From assembly GCF_963082655.1 (NCBI RefSeq), contig NC_081553.1:229512254-229576253 (forward strand): a stretch of DNA of 64,000 nt. The letters run 5' to 3'. This document shows positions 25,933 to 38,375 of this stretch, piece after piece (position 1 is the stretch's first letter; every line of letters starts with the position of its first letter). Source of the DNA: Stomoxys calcitrans. Taxonomy: Eukaryota > Arthropoda > Insecta > Diptera > Muscidae. A program made the translations under genes and the position numbers. Below the pieces are notes generated by a model. That model did no database searches. It was not told the origin of the DNA and worked only from the letters and a program-made list of their open reading frames with translations.

Positions 25933-26118
25933 CAAAAATAGCGATTCATTGACCACCTCGCATTCATCGACGCTGACGCCGATGCATCTGCGCAAAGCGA
26001 AACTGATGTTCTTCTGGGTGCGCTATCCATCGTCATCCGTATTGAAAATGTATTTCCCCGACATTAAATTCAATAAGAATAACACAGCACAATTGGTGAA
26101 ATGGTTCTCGAATTTCCG
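25933..26118 (+). CDS. pros: prospero, coding exon 2 (first part of homeodomain)
   Basis: Joins in phase 2 to the first exon (AT plus C gives Ile) and reads [20 protein letters not shown], then [14 protein letters not shown] and on to KWFSNF, leaving CG of a split Arg codon before GTAAGT. It carries helices 1, 2 and most of helix 3 of the divergent Prospero homeodomain. [12 protein letters not shown] and LVKWFSNFR are signatures shared by insect Pros and vertebrate Prox1. The acceptor (ATTTTAG at 25926-25932) is poor in pyrimidines just upstream, although a T-rich stretch lies further back at about 25850-25885. By analogy with Drosophila, the first ~18-20 codons should belong to the Pros-L-specific insert that U12-type splicing would remove. 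Confidence 0.96.
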
Positions 26119-26357
26119 GTAAGTAAAAAAAACATTTTCTCTTCCATATTACATACAATTTTAAAAAATTTTATAAAAAAGGCTTTTAAACAAGTAAAAC
26201 AAATCAGAAACTAATTTAGCAGGGATGTACAATTTTGTACATTTTATAAAATATTAGTACGCAAAACAATATACAGATAAATATTTTCTTAAATTGAAAA
26301 TAATACACTTTTCAAAAATATTTCTTGTTTAGTACGAAAAAAAAAAATCCAAAAAGA

Positions 26358-27350
26358 ATCGATCTAGCCATGTCCGTCCGTCTGTCTGTCGAAAGCACGC
26401 TAACTTTCGAAGGAGTAAAGCTAGCCGTTTGAAATTTTGCACAAATAGTTCTTATAAGTGTAAGCCAGTTGGGATTGTAAATGGACCATATCGGTTCATG
26501 TTTTGATATAGCTGCCATATAAACCGATCTGGGATATTGACTTCTTGAGCCACTAGAGGACGCAATTCTTATCCGATTAGGCTGAAAGGTGTAAGGCACG
26601 AGGTGTTTTGGTATCACTTTCAACAACTCCGCTAAGTATGGTTCAAATCGGTCCATAACCTGACATAGCTGACATATAAACCGATCTCGGGTCTTCACTT
26701 CTGAGCCTCTAGAGGGCGCAATTTCTTTCCGATTTGGCTGAAATTTTGAACGAGGTGTTTTTTTATGATTTTCAACAACTGTGTTAAGTATGGTTGAAAT
26801 CGGTTCATAACCTTATATAGCTGTCATATAAACCTATCTGGGGTCTTAACATCTTGAACCTATAGGGGGCGCAATTCCTATCCGATTTAGCTTAAATTTT
26901 ACACGACTTGTTTCGTCATGACTTTCAACGACTGTGCCATGTGCAGGTGAAATCGATGCATAACCTGATATAGTTGTCATATAAAGCGATCTGGTATCTT
27001 GACTTCTTGAGCCTCTTTAGAGAGCAATTATTATCTGATTTGGATGAAATTTTGTACAACGGCTTCTCCCATGACCTTCATCATACGTTCGGTCCGAATC
27101 GATTACCCTATTTTACTTTTTAAGCCCCTAAAGGGCGAAATCCTTACTCGATTTGGCTGAAATTTTACACAATGACTTCTACTGTGGTCTCCGAATCGGA
27201 CCATAACTTGATATAAATAGCTCCTATAGAATGGCAAATCTTTTCTTTTATCCTTTCCTTTGTTTGTCTAAAAAGTGATACCGGGAAAAGAACTCGACAA
27301 ATGCGATCCATGGTGGAGGGTATATATATAACTTAGCACGCTTTTACTTT
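26358..27350 (+). repeat. Interspersed repeat family A, 5'-truncated copy in pros intron 2
   Basis: Starts at the GATCTAGCCATGTCCGTCCG segment and has the TTGATATAGCTGCCATATAAACCGATCTGGGA modules. Ends GATCCATGGTGGAGGGTATATA...CGCTTTTACTTTTT. Same orientation as pros transcription. Confidence 0.85.
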
Positions 27351-27442
27351 TTCTTAAATAAACAAATTTTATATTTGAAAACAAAGAACAATTAAAAAAA
27401 ATTAAAACAACCAAACCAACAAAAAATAAAACTAATAAAAAT

Positions 27443-27653
27443 GGAAAAAACGATCAATCAAAAATTAAAATACACAAAAAAATAATAATTAAAAAAAAAA
27501 TTAATATTCCTTTTTCTAAGTTTTTAGGAAGAATTAATCTCCATATTCTTCCTAAAAACTTAGAAAAACGAATATTAAATTTTAATTTTGTTTTTTAATT
27601 ATTTTATTATTATTTTTTTGTGTAATTAAACTTTTGATTGATCGTTTTTTTCC
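27443..27653. repeat. Long imperfect inverted repeat (hairpin) in intron 2
   Basis: Left arm 27443-27534 and right arm 27545-27653 are complementary over most of their length around a 10-nt loop. They share GGAAAAAACGATCAATCAAAA with its complement, CTAAGTTTTTAGGAAGAAT with ATTCTTCCTAAAAACTTAG, and CAAAAAAATAATAATTA with TAATTATTTTATTATTATTTTTTTG. It could be a foldback element or MITE, or could form a long hairpin RNA when the intron is transcribed. Confidence 0.85.
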
Positions 27654-30600
27654 ACTCATGTGTTAAAACTTAGCAAATTAAAACAAAAATTTGTGTTGCT
27701 AAAAGCAACAAAAAATACAAATTAAAATTACCAAAAATTTTAAAAGAAATAGAGTAGGAAGTTAATGGCAAGTTCAAAAATTTCTTTTAAACTATCCATT
27801 AAGGATTAGTGCTCAAAACCTCCACAATAAGCCACCTCATGAATGTTGCCAACATTTGTGAAGGATAACCACCGATTTAAATTTTTGCTGTAGCATCCTG
27901 TGTAAAGGTGGCACTTAATATCCGTTATCAACAGCCAATTTGAGATTTGTGAGATAAAAAATTTTATTTTTTTTAAATTCCTTCGTTTTAATTTGTTTTT
28001 TATATTTTTCAATTTTTTTTTTTGTGTATGTAAAACATTTTTAAGCTGTTTACTACTAAATTCTAACTTTTCTATTTTTTTCTTTTTTTATATGAAATTA
28101 ATTTTTTTGGTGATTTTAAATTTTTTTTTTTTGTAATTGTGAAAGTATTTTTAACTGGTTAGCAATTTAATTTTTTTTTTATTATTATATGATAAAATTT
28201 TTTTTTTTTTTTGATTATTAAAATTTCTTTATTTCTAAATTTTAAAAATCTTCCAAATTGGATTTCAAAAGTTTTAAAGTATTATGAAGTATACCGTTCT
28301 CATTTGTTTTAATTATTAAAAGAAGTCAAGGATTTTATGACATACCATTATTAAACCTGATTACGAAAGCTTTTTGAAAGTATTTTTCATTTGTCAAATT
28401 TGTTTCTTTTTATTATTATATACTCATTTAATTTGTTCCATTCTTAATTTTGAAAGAACCGACATTTTCACACTTTTCTTTCACGGAAATAAGCCACAAT
28501 ATGTAGATAAAATTTATTTAAGCTTGTGTGGTTTAAAAACGAACGATCCCCTCTCACAGAGTGATGTGTGGCAAAGCTAATTAGCATTTTCCGTTCGTTT
28601 CTTTTATGATTTCATGCATTCATCCTTTTGAAAGGTGTGCAAGAATAGCTGAAGGTGTCAAAAGCCTAATAGAATTCTGTATTATATGCATCTCTGCTCA
28701 TTTTTTCCTTCTATGCGTTTGTTTGTTATTATGATTTTTTTTTATTAAAATTATTGTAGAAAGGCAACAACAATTTTAAGTGACTAAACATAAGCATTTT
28801 GCATACTTTAGAAAAACACACACTCAGTATGGGTTCAAACACATGCACGCACCTGTTTAGAAATGGAAGAATATTCATAAACCCCCCACTACCCCCACAC
28901 ACACACTCATGTGATTTCCTTTTCCGTTGAAAAATGCATAAAATAACGCACCAAAACTCAAACAAACTCACATATTGGCATTCACATAAACGCCTAAGAC
29001 CCCACATTCTCATGTGTATGGGATTTTAGATTGGTTCGTTATATCTCTTGTGACCCAACTCACCTAGCCCCCCACTCACACAAAACACTTCTTTCGATGA
29101 TTTTTCTCTATGTGACAATTGTGTTAGGTTCTTTTGTGCGTGAGAACGTTGGGGTTAACTTATGTGGTGTGAGTTTGGGTGTTTGTGCTGCTTTTCTTTA
29201 GATAGAGTGAGTGAGTGAGTAAGTCAGAGAGAGAGATTGTTTGGTTTGATGGCATTGGCTGAAGTGAGAGCTCACTAACTATGGTGGGTGGGTATTGGTG
29301 GCTGTTTGGTTGGTTGTTTAGAAATCTGTTGTTGCCGTATGGATGGTGGAGATGGGGGGAGAAAACGAACAAGGTTTCAATATAAGTGTGCATGAAAGTA
29401 GGCTGGGGGAATCTTATAGAATTTGAGGCTTTTGTGTGTTGTACAAATATGAACAAATTGTTGGTGTTTTGTAAGTCTTAGTACTGGTGTGTTTTAAGTG
29501 CCTAAAGTGGCTTTTGTGTTTTTTGTAATAATTTTGCATAATACGCAAAATTGTTAATTGCTGCTTTATTATGTCATATATGGACATAATTGCATGAAAT
29601 GCTCAAATACGTATGCAACTGCTTTTAGATGTTCTTTTTGTGAATGCATTTTGAAGTATACTCGTGATATGAAAGGTGTCTGTCTTATTTTTAAAGGAAA
29701 AGAAGGCACAATAAGGTAGATATCGAAAAATTTGATAAAAATACGGACTTCAAGAACAACATTTCATTAAAGGAAAGGTTTATTTAAAATCTTTTTATTA
29801 GGAAATTTATAAGAGCACAAGTAAAGTTAGAATAGGCTTTATCTAATATACCCTTCATAACTCATTAAGACAGTAGCTGACTTGGACTAGAAGCGAGAAA
29901 CAAAAGCCAATATTTTTTCATATATTGTGTTTAAAGTACCTTTCTTTTCGAGTTATTTTCTTTTGTATGAAGCCTTATATGGGAACCTCTAAATTTATCT
30001 TTAATTTTCGTTTCACATTTTCTTGCATTTGATTTTATAATTAAAATCCCTAATGACCTGATACAAAAGGTCGCAGGACTTGTCATTAATTTAAGAGAGC
30101 TCATTGATATTTGTAGTCTATAATTACTGGTTAAGCATGAACCTTTGAAAAAAAACTCCTTTGATAACATATCTCAACTTTCCGTTACTTTTTTCCCACA
30201 CCGGAAATCATTTAACTTTGCCGCACCAAACAAAACACAACAAGAAGAAAAAAGGATAAATAAAAACCAAACAAAACTAAAACACACAAATAATGAGTTT
30301 CATTGACTCAAAAGTTTCTTGAGACTGAAGAAATGAAACAAAAGAAAACTCAAGTAAAGGCCAATGCAATTCCCACCCATTTTAGCTTAAAACAGCCACA
30401 GCGAAACTCCTAAACTAACCCTCTCTCTCTCTGTGTGAAAAACACCCTATAATAAGGAAATTCCCATGCATGCCGACAACAACCCCTAACTGAAGGCTAA
30501 GAAATCTTAAGGAACTTCTTAGACAATCTTAAGCAAAAATATATGCACAACCACCCTTAGGCTTGCGCATTAGAGCCAGCTAGACTTAAGAACAAAACAA

Positions 30601-30779
30601 AATAAAACCAAAGCACTATAAATCTCTTTTAAGGGCAAAAATTCCTCAAAAACAAAGGTGCAAAATTCACACGCGTGTTATGGCACAGAAACAACAACAA
30701 CAACAACATTAGCCATGTGAGGCAATTTCAATTTCTTAAGACATTCTACCCATATAAAATCAAGAGAGTGAGAGTTCTT
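27654..30779. other. Intron 2, AT-rich segment
   Basis: Long T tracts (27960-28225), GT/GA-rich stretch (29150-29350) with GAGTGAGTGAG runs. No gene. Confidence 0.45.
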
Positions 30780-31000
30780 TGTCTATGAAACGTCTTGCAA
30801 GACGTCAAAAGGTGTTTAGCAGCTGTCCTTAGGGGTGTTTTGTATTCCACAAAACGTGACACACAGAGACGGCAAAGAAATCTCAGTCCAGGTGATATCA
30901 TTGTCCTTAGAGAAATCATTGGTATGTGGCACACTTTAAGACACAGGGATTTCCCTATGCCACAGACTACTTGCAACTAAAGGACAGCTGTTACTGAAGT
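30780..31000 (+). other. GC-richer intronic island with palindromes
   Basis: A less AT-rich block with a perfect 16-bp palindrome ACGTCTTGCAAGACGT (30790-30805) and a matched pair CAGCTGTCCTT (30820) and AAGGACAGCTG (30980). CAGCTG is an E-box core of the kind bound by proneural bHLH factors. A 61-codon open frame (30795-30980) overlaps it but has no recognised domain. May be a conserved regulatory element (inference). Confidence 0.3.
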
Positions 31001-31469
31001 TTTTTGTAAATTTGAAATTTTTGGCGGGTTAATTTTTTGCTCCTTATACAGATGGGGGTTGTTAAAAGTTATGCAATGTAAAGGCAGGCCTCAGATAATC
31101 TCTTAAAGCGTATGCACTTAACTTACTATGCTGCCTTGTGACAAAGATAATGGGAAAAGAAGGGGAGTTTTAAGGTGAGTTAGTAAGGAGACATGGGATG
31201 AATAGTAAAACGTTAAAGTAGAAAATGCGGGTCAAAAAAAGGGAAATAGGAACAGAAAAATTGGAGCAGCAAAATAGGACAGGGAAAATAATAGTTTTTG
31301 AAAAAAAAATATAGACTGGTATAAATATTTAAGAGACTTAGTAGGTAGAGGCTATTTTGTCAAAGATTACTAATTAACCCATTAATGCCGACCAATTCCA
31401 GCTCTAGTGGAAAATAAGGTATCGCAATGCAGTTTGAATTAACGAAATTGGACGAATTAGACTGGATTA

Positions 31470-32025
31470 AAACAAGTAAAAGCGCGCTAAGTTCGGCCTG
31501 GCCGAATCTTCTATCTCTTCTACCATGGATCGCATTTGTCAAGTTCTTAGCCCCGTATCTGTTTTTAGACAAACAAAGCATAATGGATAAGAATTGCTAT
31601 GCTAGCTAAGAATTGCAATGGAGCTATATCAGGTTATGGACCGATTCGGGCCATACTACGTTTGAATTTTGGTGATAATATAGAAGATAATAGAAGTCAT
31701 TGTGCAAAATTTCAGAAAATTCAGAAAAGAATTGCGCCCTCTAGACGCTCAAGAAGTCAAGATGGGATGATCGGTTTATGTGGGAGCTTTATCGAAAAAT
31801 GGGCCCATTTATGATCCCAACCGACCTTAACTAATAGGAAGTAATTGTGCAAAATTTCAAGCACCTAGGTTTACTCCTTCGAAAGTCGAGTTCTTTCGAC
31901 ATACAGATGGACGGACCGGGCTAGTATATACTAATATATACACACTTTACGGGTCTTATATTTCGATGTATTACAAACGAATCGACAAAGTTAGTATACC
32001 CAAATCCTACGGTGAAGGGTATAAC
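31470..32025 (-). repeat. Interspersed repeat family A, shortened reversed copy
   Basis: Reverse complement of family A: starts AACAAGTAAAAGCGCGCTAAGTTCGG, passes CCATGGATCGCATTTGTC and TGGACGGACCG, and ends ACGGTGAAGGGTATAAC. It is about half the length of the longest copies, so it has fewer internal modules. Confidence 0.8.
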
Positions 32026-32194
32026 AAATGTTTCTCGTCATATAAGGTCATGTCTTGGGGAAACTTTTCTTGTCCTAAGTCAGCAATTTTTTATAGCACA
32101 AAAATTGAAACAAACATTTTTCTGAAAACCGTTAAGTGTTTTTTTTTTGCATTTGACGGTTTCTATATTAAGAAAATACTTTTAAGGGGATAAT

Positions 32195-32355
32195 CTACAC
32201 CGAAAAAAAAATTCGGTTTCAATCACGAAATTAACGGATCCAATTAATTTTTTTTATTGAAACTGCTTCAATCACGAAAATGATAATATCAATCATCGTT
32301 TTTGAAAAATAAATGAAACCATTTTCACTTAAAAATATTGGGTATTCAGTGTAAA
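32195..32355. repeat. Possible small MITE-like element
   Basis: Bounded by ACACCGAAAAAA and TTCAGTGT and carrying the direct repeat TCAATCACGAAA (about 32219 and 32269). The terminal similarity is short, so this is tentative. Confidence 0.25.
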
Positions 32356-35300
32356 ACAAAGAAAGAAATTATTGATCCAATTAAAAATATAATTGAAATT
32401 TTTGAAATTTTTCAATTAATTTTTTAATTGATTGAAATTTTTGAAAATCCCTATTAATTTCTATATAAGGTAGACATTTTTAATTAAAATGCAAACATCT
32501 TAGCCATGCCTGATTTATTATTAAACCTTTGACGTTAGTACTTCTATGTCATGTAAAGGATTTCCGCTTCCTTTACTGCTTTATAAAGTTTCACCTTTTC
32601 TTTGGATGCCCATTCAGGTGCCATCGAAAAAGAACACATATGTATTATGTGTTGCATCAAGTAATTGGCTACGGAGCACAAGCAAAGGCAAAGACTTGCG
32701 GGGGGGAAAGGGGGTGTATTTGGCAGCTAGATGGCTTAATAATATAAAAACCAAGTGGCCCCGGAGAAGTGCAAGAAAAAAAGGCACAGATTGTTGCAAA
32801 AGTACACTTAACCTCAAAAGAACATGCACTGATGTAAGAGTGTATGGGTGCGGGAGTGTTTTGTAAGCTAAGGACTCATGAGGATCTTTTCGCTTTTTTG
32901 TATTTTCTGCGAAATTGTACTTTTTTCCTCATGCCTTCACCAAGGACTTTTTGCTAGATGTAGGGTGCGGGGCAAGAGACACCAAGAGAGAAAGAGTTTG
33001 TTTGTCGTTGTTGCTGCTTATACACTAACATTTAACTCTTGTCTATGAATATGTGGAAATAAATGCTTAAGTATCCTTTATACTATCTAACACTACAGCC
33101 ACTGGAAGTGTGCTTTTATAAGCTTCCTTTTTTCAGAAAAAAATGAAATACCCAATGCTTGTCACTGTTGAGATGCAATTTTCTTTTTATATATGTTTGT
33201 GTTAGCTCAGCGCATCCTTGAGTGTGTTGTTTTAGAAGTGCTGCTATGTGTGTTGGTAGGGTTTTTTTTAATATAATTATACCCCCCTCCTTCAATGTAG
33301 TTGCTGGCTTTTGTATATATTCTCTTGTGTTGTGTAAGAAGCTCTCTTGAAAATACACAAAATTTTCCACCATCTTAAATAAACTAATTAGCTTGCCAAC
33401 AAGCTCTCATGTTGACATTTATGCCATAGAAATCACAAGGAGCCTTTTATATACAGAAACAAAACGTCTGCAATTGCTATTGCTGCCCCCTTATGACTTG
33501 CATGTGACAAAGATGTTTGCCTAGCTACATACAAGGAAATGAAGCAGCTATTCACATGCACTTAGCACACATATTTTATTATGCAACACTAAGAGCCATG
33601 GAAACACCTCTGATGGAAATTTTTGCTTAAGTGGCTTTTCTTTCCTTATGCACATATGTTAGTAGCCCATTATAATAGTAGATTCTGACAATGTACTTTT
33701 TCTTAATGAAGTTGGTACTTGCTATCGTTTCTAGGCTTGTAGTTGTTGTTGCTAAGTTTTTAGTTAAAACCAATTAACTTTAGGTGAAATTTGACACCTT
33801 TTGCTTTGCTCATGTTCTTAGCTTTCCCCAATAAAGGTCGCATTCTTGATGTCCTTTTTATTCTGCGCAAATGCTCCTTATTTACGTACCAATCCAGTAC
33901 ACAAATCTTGGTCTAATCGGCCCAAAAACCTAAAACAGTTCCTCTATAAACTAATCTGTCGATTTTAGTTATTGAGTCTCCAGGCCCCAATGCCTATCCA
34001 ATTTGTCTAAAATTGCCCAACATTCGAATCAGCCGAAAACCTGATATACACAGGGACAAAGACTGAAATGATGACAAATACACTATCAAAGATATGATTC
34101 CTCCACTTTTGTCAGACAGAACTAGCCTAGCACCTTAAGGTGACACCGCCTGGGGCTATTACTCGTATCCCTAATACAAGACAATGTTAGCGAAAATATT
34201 GGAATTTTCTGAATCACCAAGTTGCACGCACAGGATTCATTGACCTAACTGATTTTCGAATCACAACTCTCATTCAAAAGCGATGACCAATATGTGCCCG
34301 AATCAAGTCATATTTCAAATTATTGCCCTTTAGTTGTTGGCATGTATTGGGATGTAGCTATAAGAAATCCTCTTCAGATTTATATAAAATTTACTTTCGA
34401 CTTTTTACCGACCTGAAAACCTGTTTGCCTTACAAAATCCATATTTTACCAAATTATTTATAAAAATATCCTTTCATAATTTTTGATAATCCTGTATAGT
34501 TTTTGTATTTTTTTTTTTATTCTAATGACTTTGCTTTTTTACCAATTTTTCTGCTCATCTTCGATTCAATATTATTTTTTCTGTTGTGAATTTTTTCACA
34601 TTCCTCCTAATGAATTTCTTTGTCTTTTCATATCCTTTTCCTTCCTTTATCCATGGTATAATAAATGACAAGAGTATAGACATTGTGCATTAATATTGGA
34701 TTGTAAAACACAGAAGCATAGATTAATATGACATTATTAATAATTTGCAGCATACTTTGAGGCATCAAAATCCTGTTGTTGTCTCTACCTTCTGTTCCAG
34801 GCCACAGCAGTCTTCTTGGTTATACGTTTTCTTTGTTATTTTCTCTTACCAACCGCTGCATTGGATAAATTTTTTTTTTTTTGCAGAAATTAAGTCCTTT
34901 TGCAATTTATTAAATCCTTTATGTATTGTAGAATAGAACACAAAAAAAAAACACAAATCCATGTTTGGTTATTACTTTCTTTGTCTCTCTGTCTTGTGCG
35001 CCTCAGTTCTTGTGCATTTGTCTCTGTATCTAAAGAATTTTTAATAAATCTCAAATGTGCAGGGAAAAAAGAAATTATTAATAATATACTTTTACACACA
35101 CAGACACAGGCACAAGTATGCTTGGAAATATTTATATCATCATTTTTATCAGCCTTAGCTCTCAGCTGTGTTAGGAGAGTAGAAGAAGATGAGAAAAAAA
35201 ACACACTGATTGCAGTTCTTAAGGGGGTTTCTTATGCCATTGTGCATGTCATATTGTATTAGAGTGTGTTTGTATGTCTGTGTGTGTGTGCAAGGGATTG

Positions 35301-36317
35301 CACAAAGGCAGACAAGAAGCATCAACAGCAGCAGTGGCAGCAGCAATAACAAAACACAACCTCCCACACTCACACCCTCCAACCAACTAAAACCCACAAA
35401 ATTATGCAACAATATTTGCAGTATTCTTATTAACTCAAGCTACCACAACGGAGACTGAGACTTAATACTGGGACACTGACTGGTACCGTTGAGAATGCTT
35501 TTTCTGCTGTTTGAGGCTGATTGAGGCTGAACAGGAATGGCGCCGAGCGAAGGGATTTAATTAGTAAAAGCTTTAGGCATAGATTAGCTTATAAGTTATT
35601 GCACACAGAGGAGAAGACGATGAAGACAAGCTGAATATTAATTAAAATTATGAAGAAGCAGCTACAGCTAAAACAACCCCCAAGCCCCATGCTCCCCAAG
35701 CAAATCCGCACACACGCACACAAACAAAGAAACTGATTATTTGTTTTCTTCTACTCTGGTTTTAATGCAAGCCAATGCAAAGTAGGCTTGAAAGAATTCA
35801 ATTGAGATTGAATGCCATAGAGATAGCTGATGCACATTGCTTTGGGTTTTGTACTGTTTTTTCATGCTTCTTCTTCTTCTTTTTGTGTTTGTTCCCTCTA
35901 GAACAAGTGCCTACTTTGAGGCAGAATTATCAAATTGAAAGAAATTGAAGTTGTCATTTAGGCATAGTAATTAGCAAATGGATGATGAGCTTAGGGAATG
36001 TTAGGCTTTAAAGATATTTCTTGAATCAAAAGAAAGAACAAACAAAAAAGAATTTTAAGTTCTTTTGTAACAAATTTAATTACATTAAATTGAAATAAAT
36101 CAGAATAACAGAAGGTTTTCTCAGATAAGAAGAATATGTTGCATGCTTTTTAGGCGGAAAAAAACAAATTCTAAAAACAAATTAAACAAAACAAAATAAT
36201 ATAAAAAAAGAATAATTTTTTTTAATAAAAACATGGAAGGACAATATTTTTAAGAAATTTTTGTGGAGAAGAAGAAAAATGGGTAAAAAAGTAACCCTTA
36301 AACTAATTTTGGGAAGT
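32356..36317. other. Intron 2, mostly unannotated
   Basis: AT-rich with TG/CA microsatellite patches. A strongly decayed family-A-like piece lies at about 33890-34055 (GATTTTAGTTATTGAGTCTCC, CCTATCCAATTTGTCTAAAATT). No gene. Confidence 0.4.
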
Positions 36318-36628
36318 ATGCTCAGAATAAATGCAAATTTTGCCCATGAACATTCCACTAAGGAACAGGGGCAAACTACTCACATACCAATGAGTGCAGT
36401 CCGATTCAAGTTAAAGCTCAATGATAAGGGGCCTTCTTTTTTATATCGAAATCCTAACGGCGTGCCGCAGTGCGACACCTCTTTGGAGAGAAGTTTAACT
36501 GTTGCCAGCATTAGGAGAGGAAAACCAATGCTTAAAATTGTTTCTGATGGTCTCGCCAGGATTCGAACCCAGGCGTTCAGCGTCATAGGCGGACATGCTA
36601 AGATCTGCGCTACGGTGGCCTCCTTAGG
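36318..36628 (-). mobile_element. Complete tRNA-derived SINE
   Basis: Read on the minus strand, it begins with a tRNA-like head: an A-box-like TAGCGCAGATCTTAG and a perfect B box GGTTCGAATCC (complement of 36559-36569). A tRNA-unrelated body shared with 10645-10862 follows. The head resembles a degenerate tRNA but lacks full cloverleaf pairing by eye and is linked to a repeated body, so it is a SINE rather than a tRNA gene. Confidence 0.85.
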
Positions 36629-38081
36629 CCATCCTTAGAATATTACGATTAAATTAAAGAGATAAATTAAAACTCTTTTCAAAAATAAAATTTCGGATTT
36701 TTGATGAATGGATAGAAAAACAGCAAATTTTCTAATTAGTGAAATATATAATAAATATATGGCCTTTTGAGAGATTTGGAATACTTTTGTTGAATTATTA
36801 ACTCTTATTAAAGAATGCCTCATAAATTCACTTTAAAACAATAGGCTACATTTTTTAAAATTAACGACATGCCTTATTTTCTAACTAAAATAACGCTTAT
36901 ATAGCCGTTTTCATTTTCTTTATATAGTCAAAGTACAATTCTCTATTATCAAAGACAACGTTTAGGCTCCTTTATTTGTTCGCTTTTTTTTTTGCTGTAC
37001 CACCATATATCACACATCATTTAACTGTTCTTTTCAATTTGTGACACACATGATTTCTTGTCTCATCAAACCAACGATTCTGTCTTCCCCCACCACCAGC
37101 ATGTTATAGACTCTTAATCGTGCTAATTTCAAGATTTCCCTAAGCTCTGCCATAACTCTCACAACAGCGAAATAACATTCAAAAGATTTTTTCTTGTGAC
37201 GTTGTTTCATGCTGTGTGATGTTGGTCGTTGTTCTCTTGTTCTTTGCAAAACAATAAAAATTTTCACACATAAAACTGCAATCGTCGTCGCCATCGCCAT
37301 CGTCATCGTTGCCTTTTACCCGTTATTGTTTCACACCAACCAACAAATCCTTGATAGACTATAAACAGGCGTTTTGCTATTGTTGTTGTTGTTGCTTGAC
37401 AACTTGCTAGATGTCAAATTATAAACGCGCTATATAACAAATTCCCCCTGGTACTAAACGGCGAACGTTCCACGACGATGACGACAAGGACTGACATTGC
37501 TGCCACTGCCACTGGATGCTATGCTGTGCTGTGCTGAACGATGCTACATTTGCTTATTGTTGATTGCACCTAAAAGTAGGCAGCACCAACAGCAACATTA
37601 CAAACAAGAAATGATTAAAAACAATGACAACTACCAGAAGCATTATACATTGGCAAAAGATTGCAATTGTTGTTGCTATTCCCAATGATTTTTTCTTATT
37701 GAACCTGCTTATGCTTGCTTAAAAGGAATAAGCACAAGACTCTGGGGGAATCAAGTAAAATATATGCCACCAAATAAGTTTAAGAGATGCAAAGCAAAAA
37801 AAAAACAACTTCAATTAGACACCAAAGGAGGGAAAGAGGCAACTTTTTGAAAGGATTTTAATTACAAAATGTCTTGGAGGAGCTGGGATATTTGAAATTA
37901 AAGAAATGCAGTTTCTAAGAAATGTCAGGCCTAAAGCCGGTTTAAAGCATACTTTTGGGAGGGAAAATTTAAAAAATCCATTGTTAGTATTTTAGAGAAC
38001 TTTTTACAGTTTGAAAGCCTTTTTGATTACAGTTTACCTTTTACATCTCTTTTAACCATTCTCACTTACTTTTCTCTACAG
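36629..38081. other. Distal intron 2, unannotated
   Basis: AT-rich with TTG/CAA trinucleotide stretches (about 37370-37400, 37560-37690) and a GAC/GTC-rich stretch near 37280-37315. No gene or transposon recognised; ends in the exon 3 acceptor. Confidence 0.4.
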
Positions 38082-38226
38082 AGAATTCTACTATATACAA
38101 ATGGAGAAATATGCCCGTCAAGCTGTTACTGAAGGCGTTAAATGTGCCGAAGATTTGCACATTAGTGGCGATAGTGAACTCTATCGAGTCTTAAATTTAC
38201 ACTACAATCGCAATAATCATATCGAG
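38082..38226 (+). CDS. pros: prospero, coding exon 3 (homeodomain end and start of Prospero domain)
   Basis: The acceptor is TTTCTCTACAG ending at 38081. The first A completes the split Arg codon, followed by [19 protein letters not shown] and a segment ending HYNRNNHIE before GTAATT (phase 0). It contains the end of the homeodomain recognition helix region and the first helices of the Prospero domain, which packs on the homeodomain as one structural unit. The [19 protein letters not shown] stretch differs from Drosophila as I remember it (IKTPDDLLIAGDSELY), in a part of the domain that tolerates change. It is separated from the previous exon by an intron of 11963 bp and from the next by 149 bp. 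Confidence 0.96.
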
Positions 38227-38375
38227 GTAATTATTTTTCATACAGAAAGTTTTCCGATATGGTAATAACAAACAAAATATATGGAAAACTTGCTTAATTA
38301 TGAATTTTCTTTATTAATTTTGAAAAATTTTTGTTTGTTTTTTTTATTTTTTTTTTTGCATTACAAAACAAAAAG
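38227..38375 (+). other. pros: prospero intron 3 (149 bp)
   Basis: Short phase-0 intron, GTAATT at 38227 and AG at 38374-38375, with a long T tract at 38332-38358. Confidence 0.92.

Larger units (their letters stand above)
26119..38081 (+). other. pros: prospero intron 2 (about 12 kb)
   Basis: Large phase-2 intron bounded by GTAAGT at 26119 and ACAG at 38081. It contains two family-A repeats in opposite orientation, a long hairpin, a decayed A fragment, a complete SINE, and a GC-richer island at about 30780-31000. The remainder is AT-rich with CA, GT and GA microsatellites. No gene is visible inside it. Large introns in fly neural genes commonly hold enhancers; that is expectation, not something shown here. 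Confidence 0.9.

Noticed and set aside
36559..36626. tRNA gene on the minus strand
   Set aside because: The B box is perfect, but the sequence is joined to a body repeated elsewhere in the window, and a full cloverleaf is not evident; it is a SINE head.
36261..36638. 125-codon open frame
   Set aside because: It lies almost wholly in a reversed SINE.
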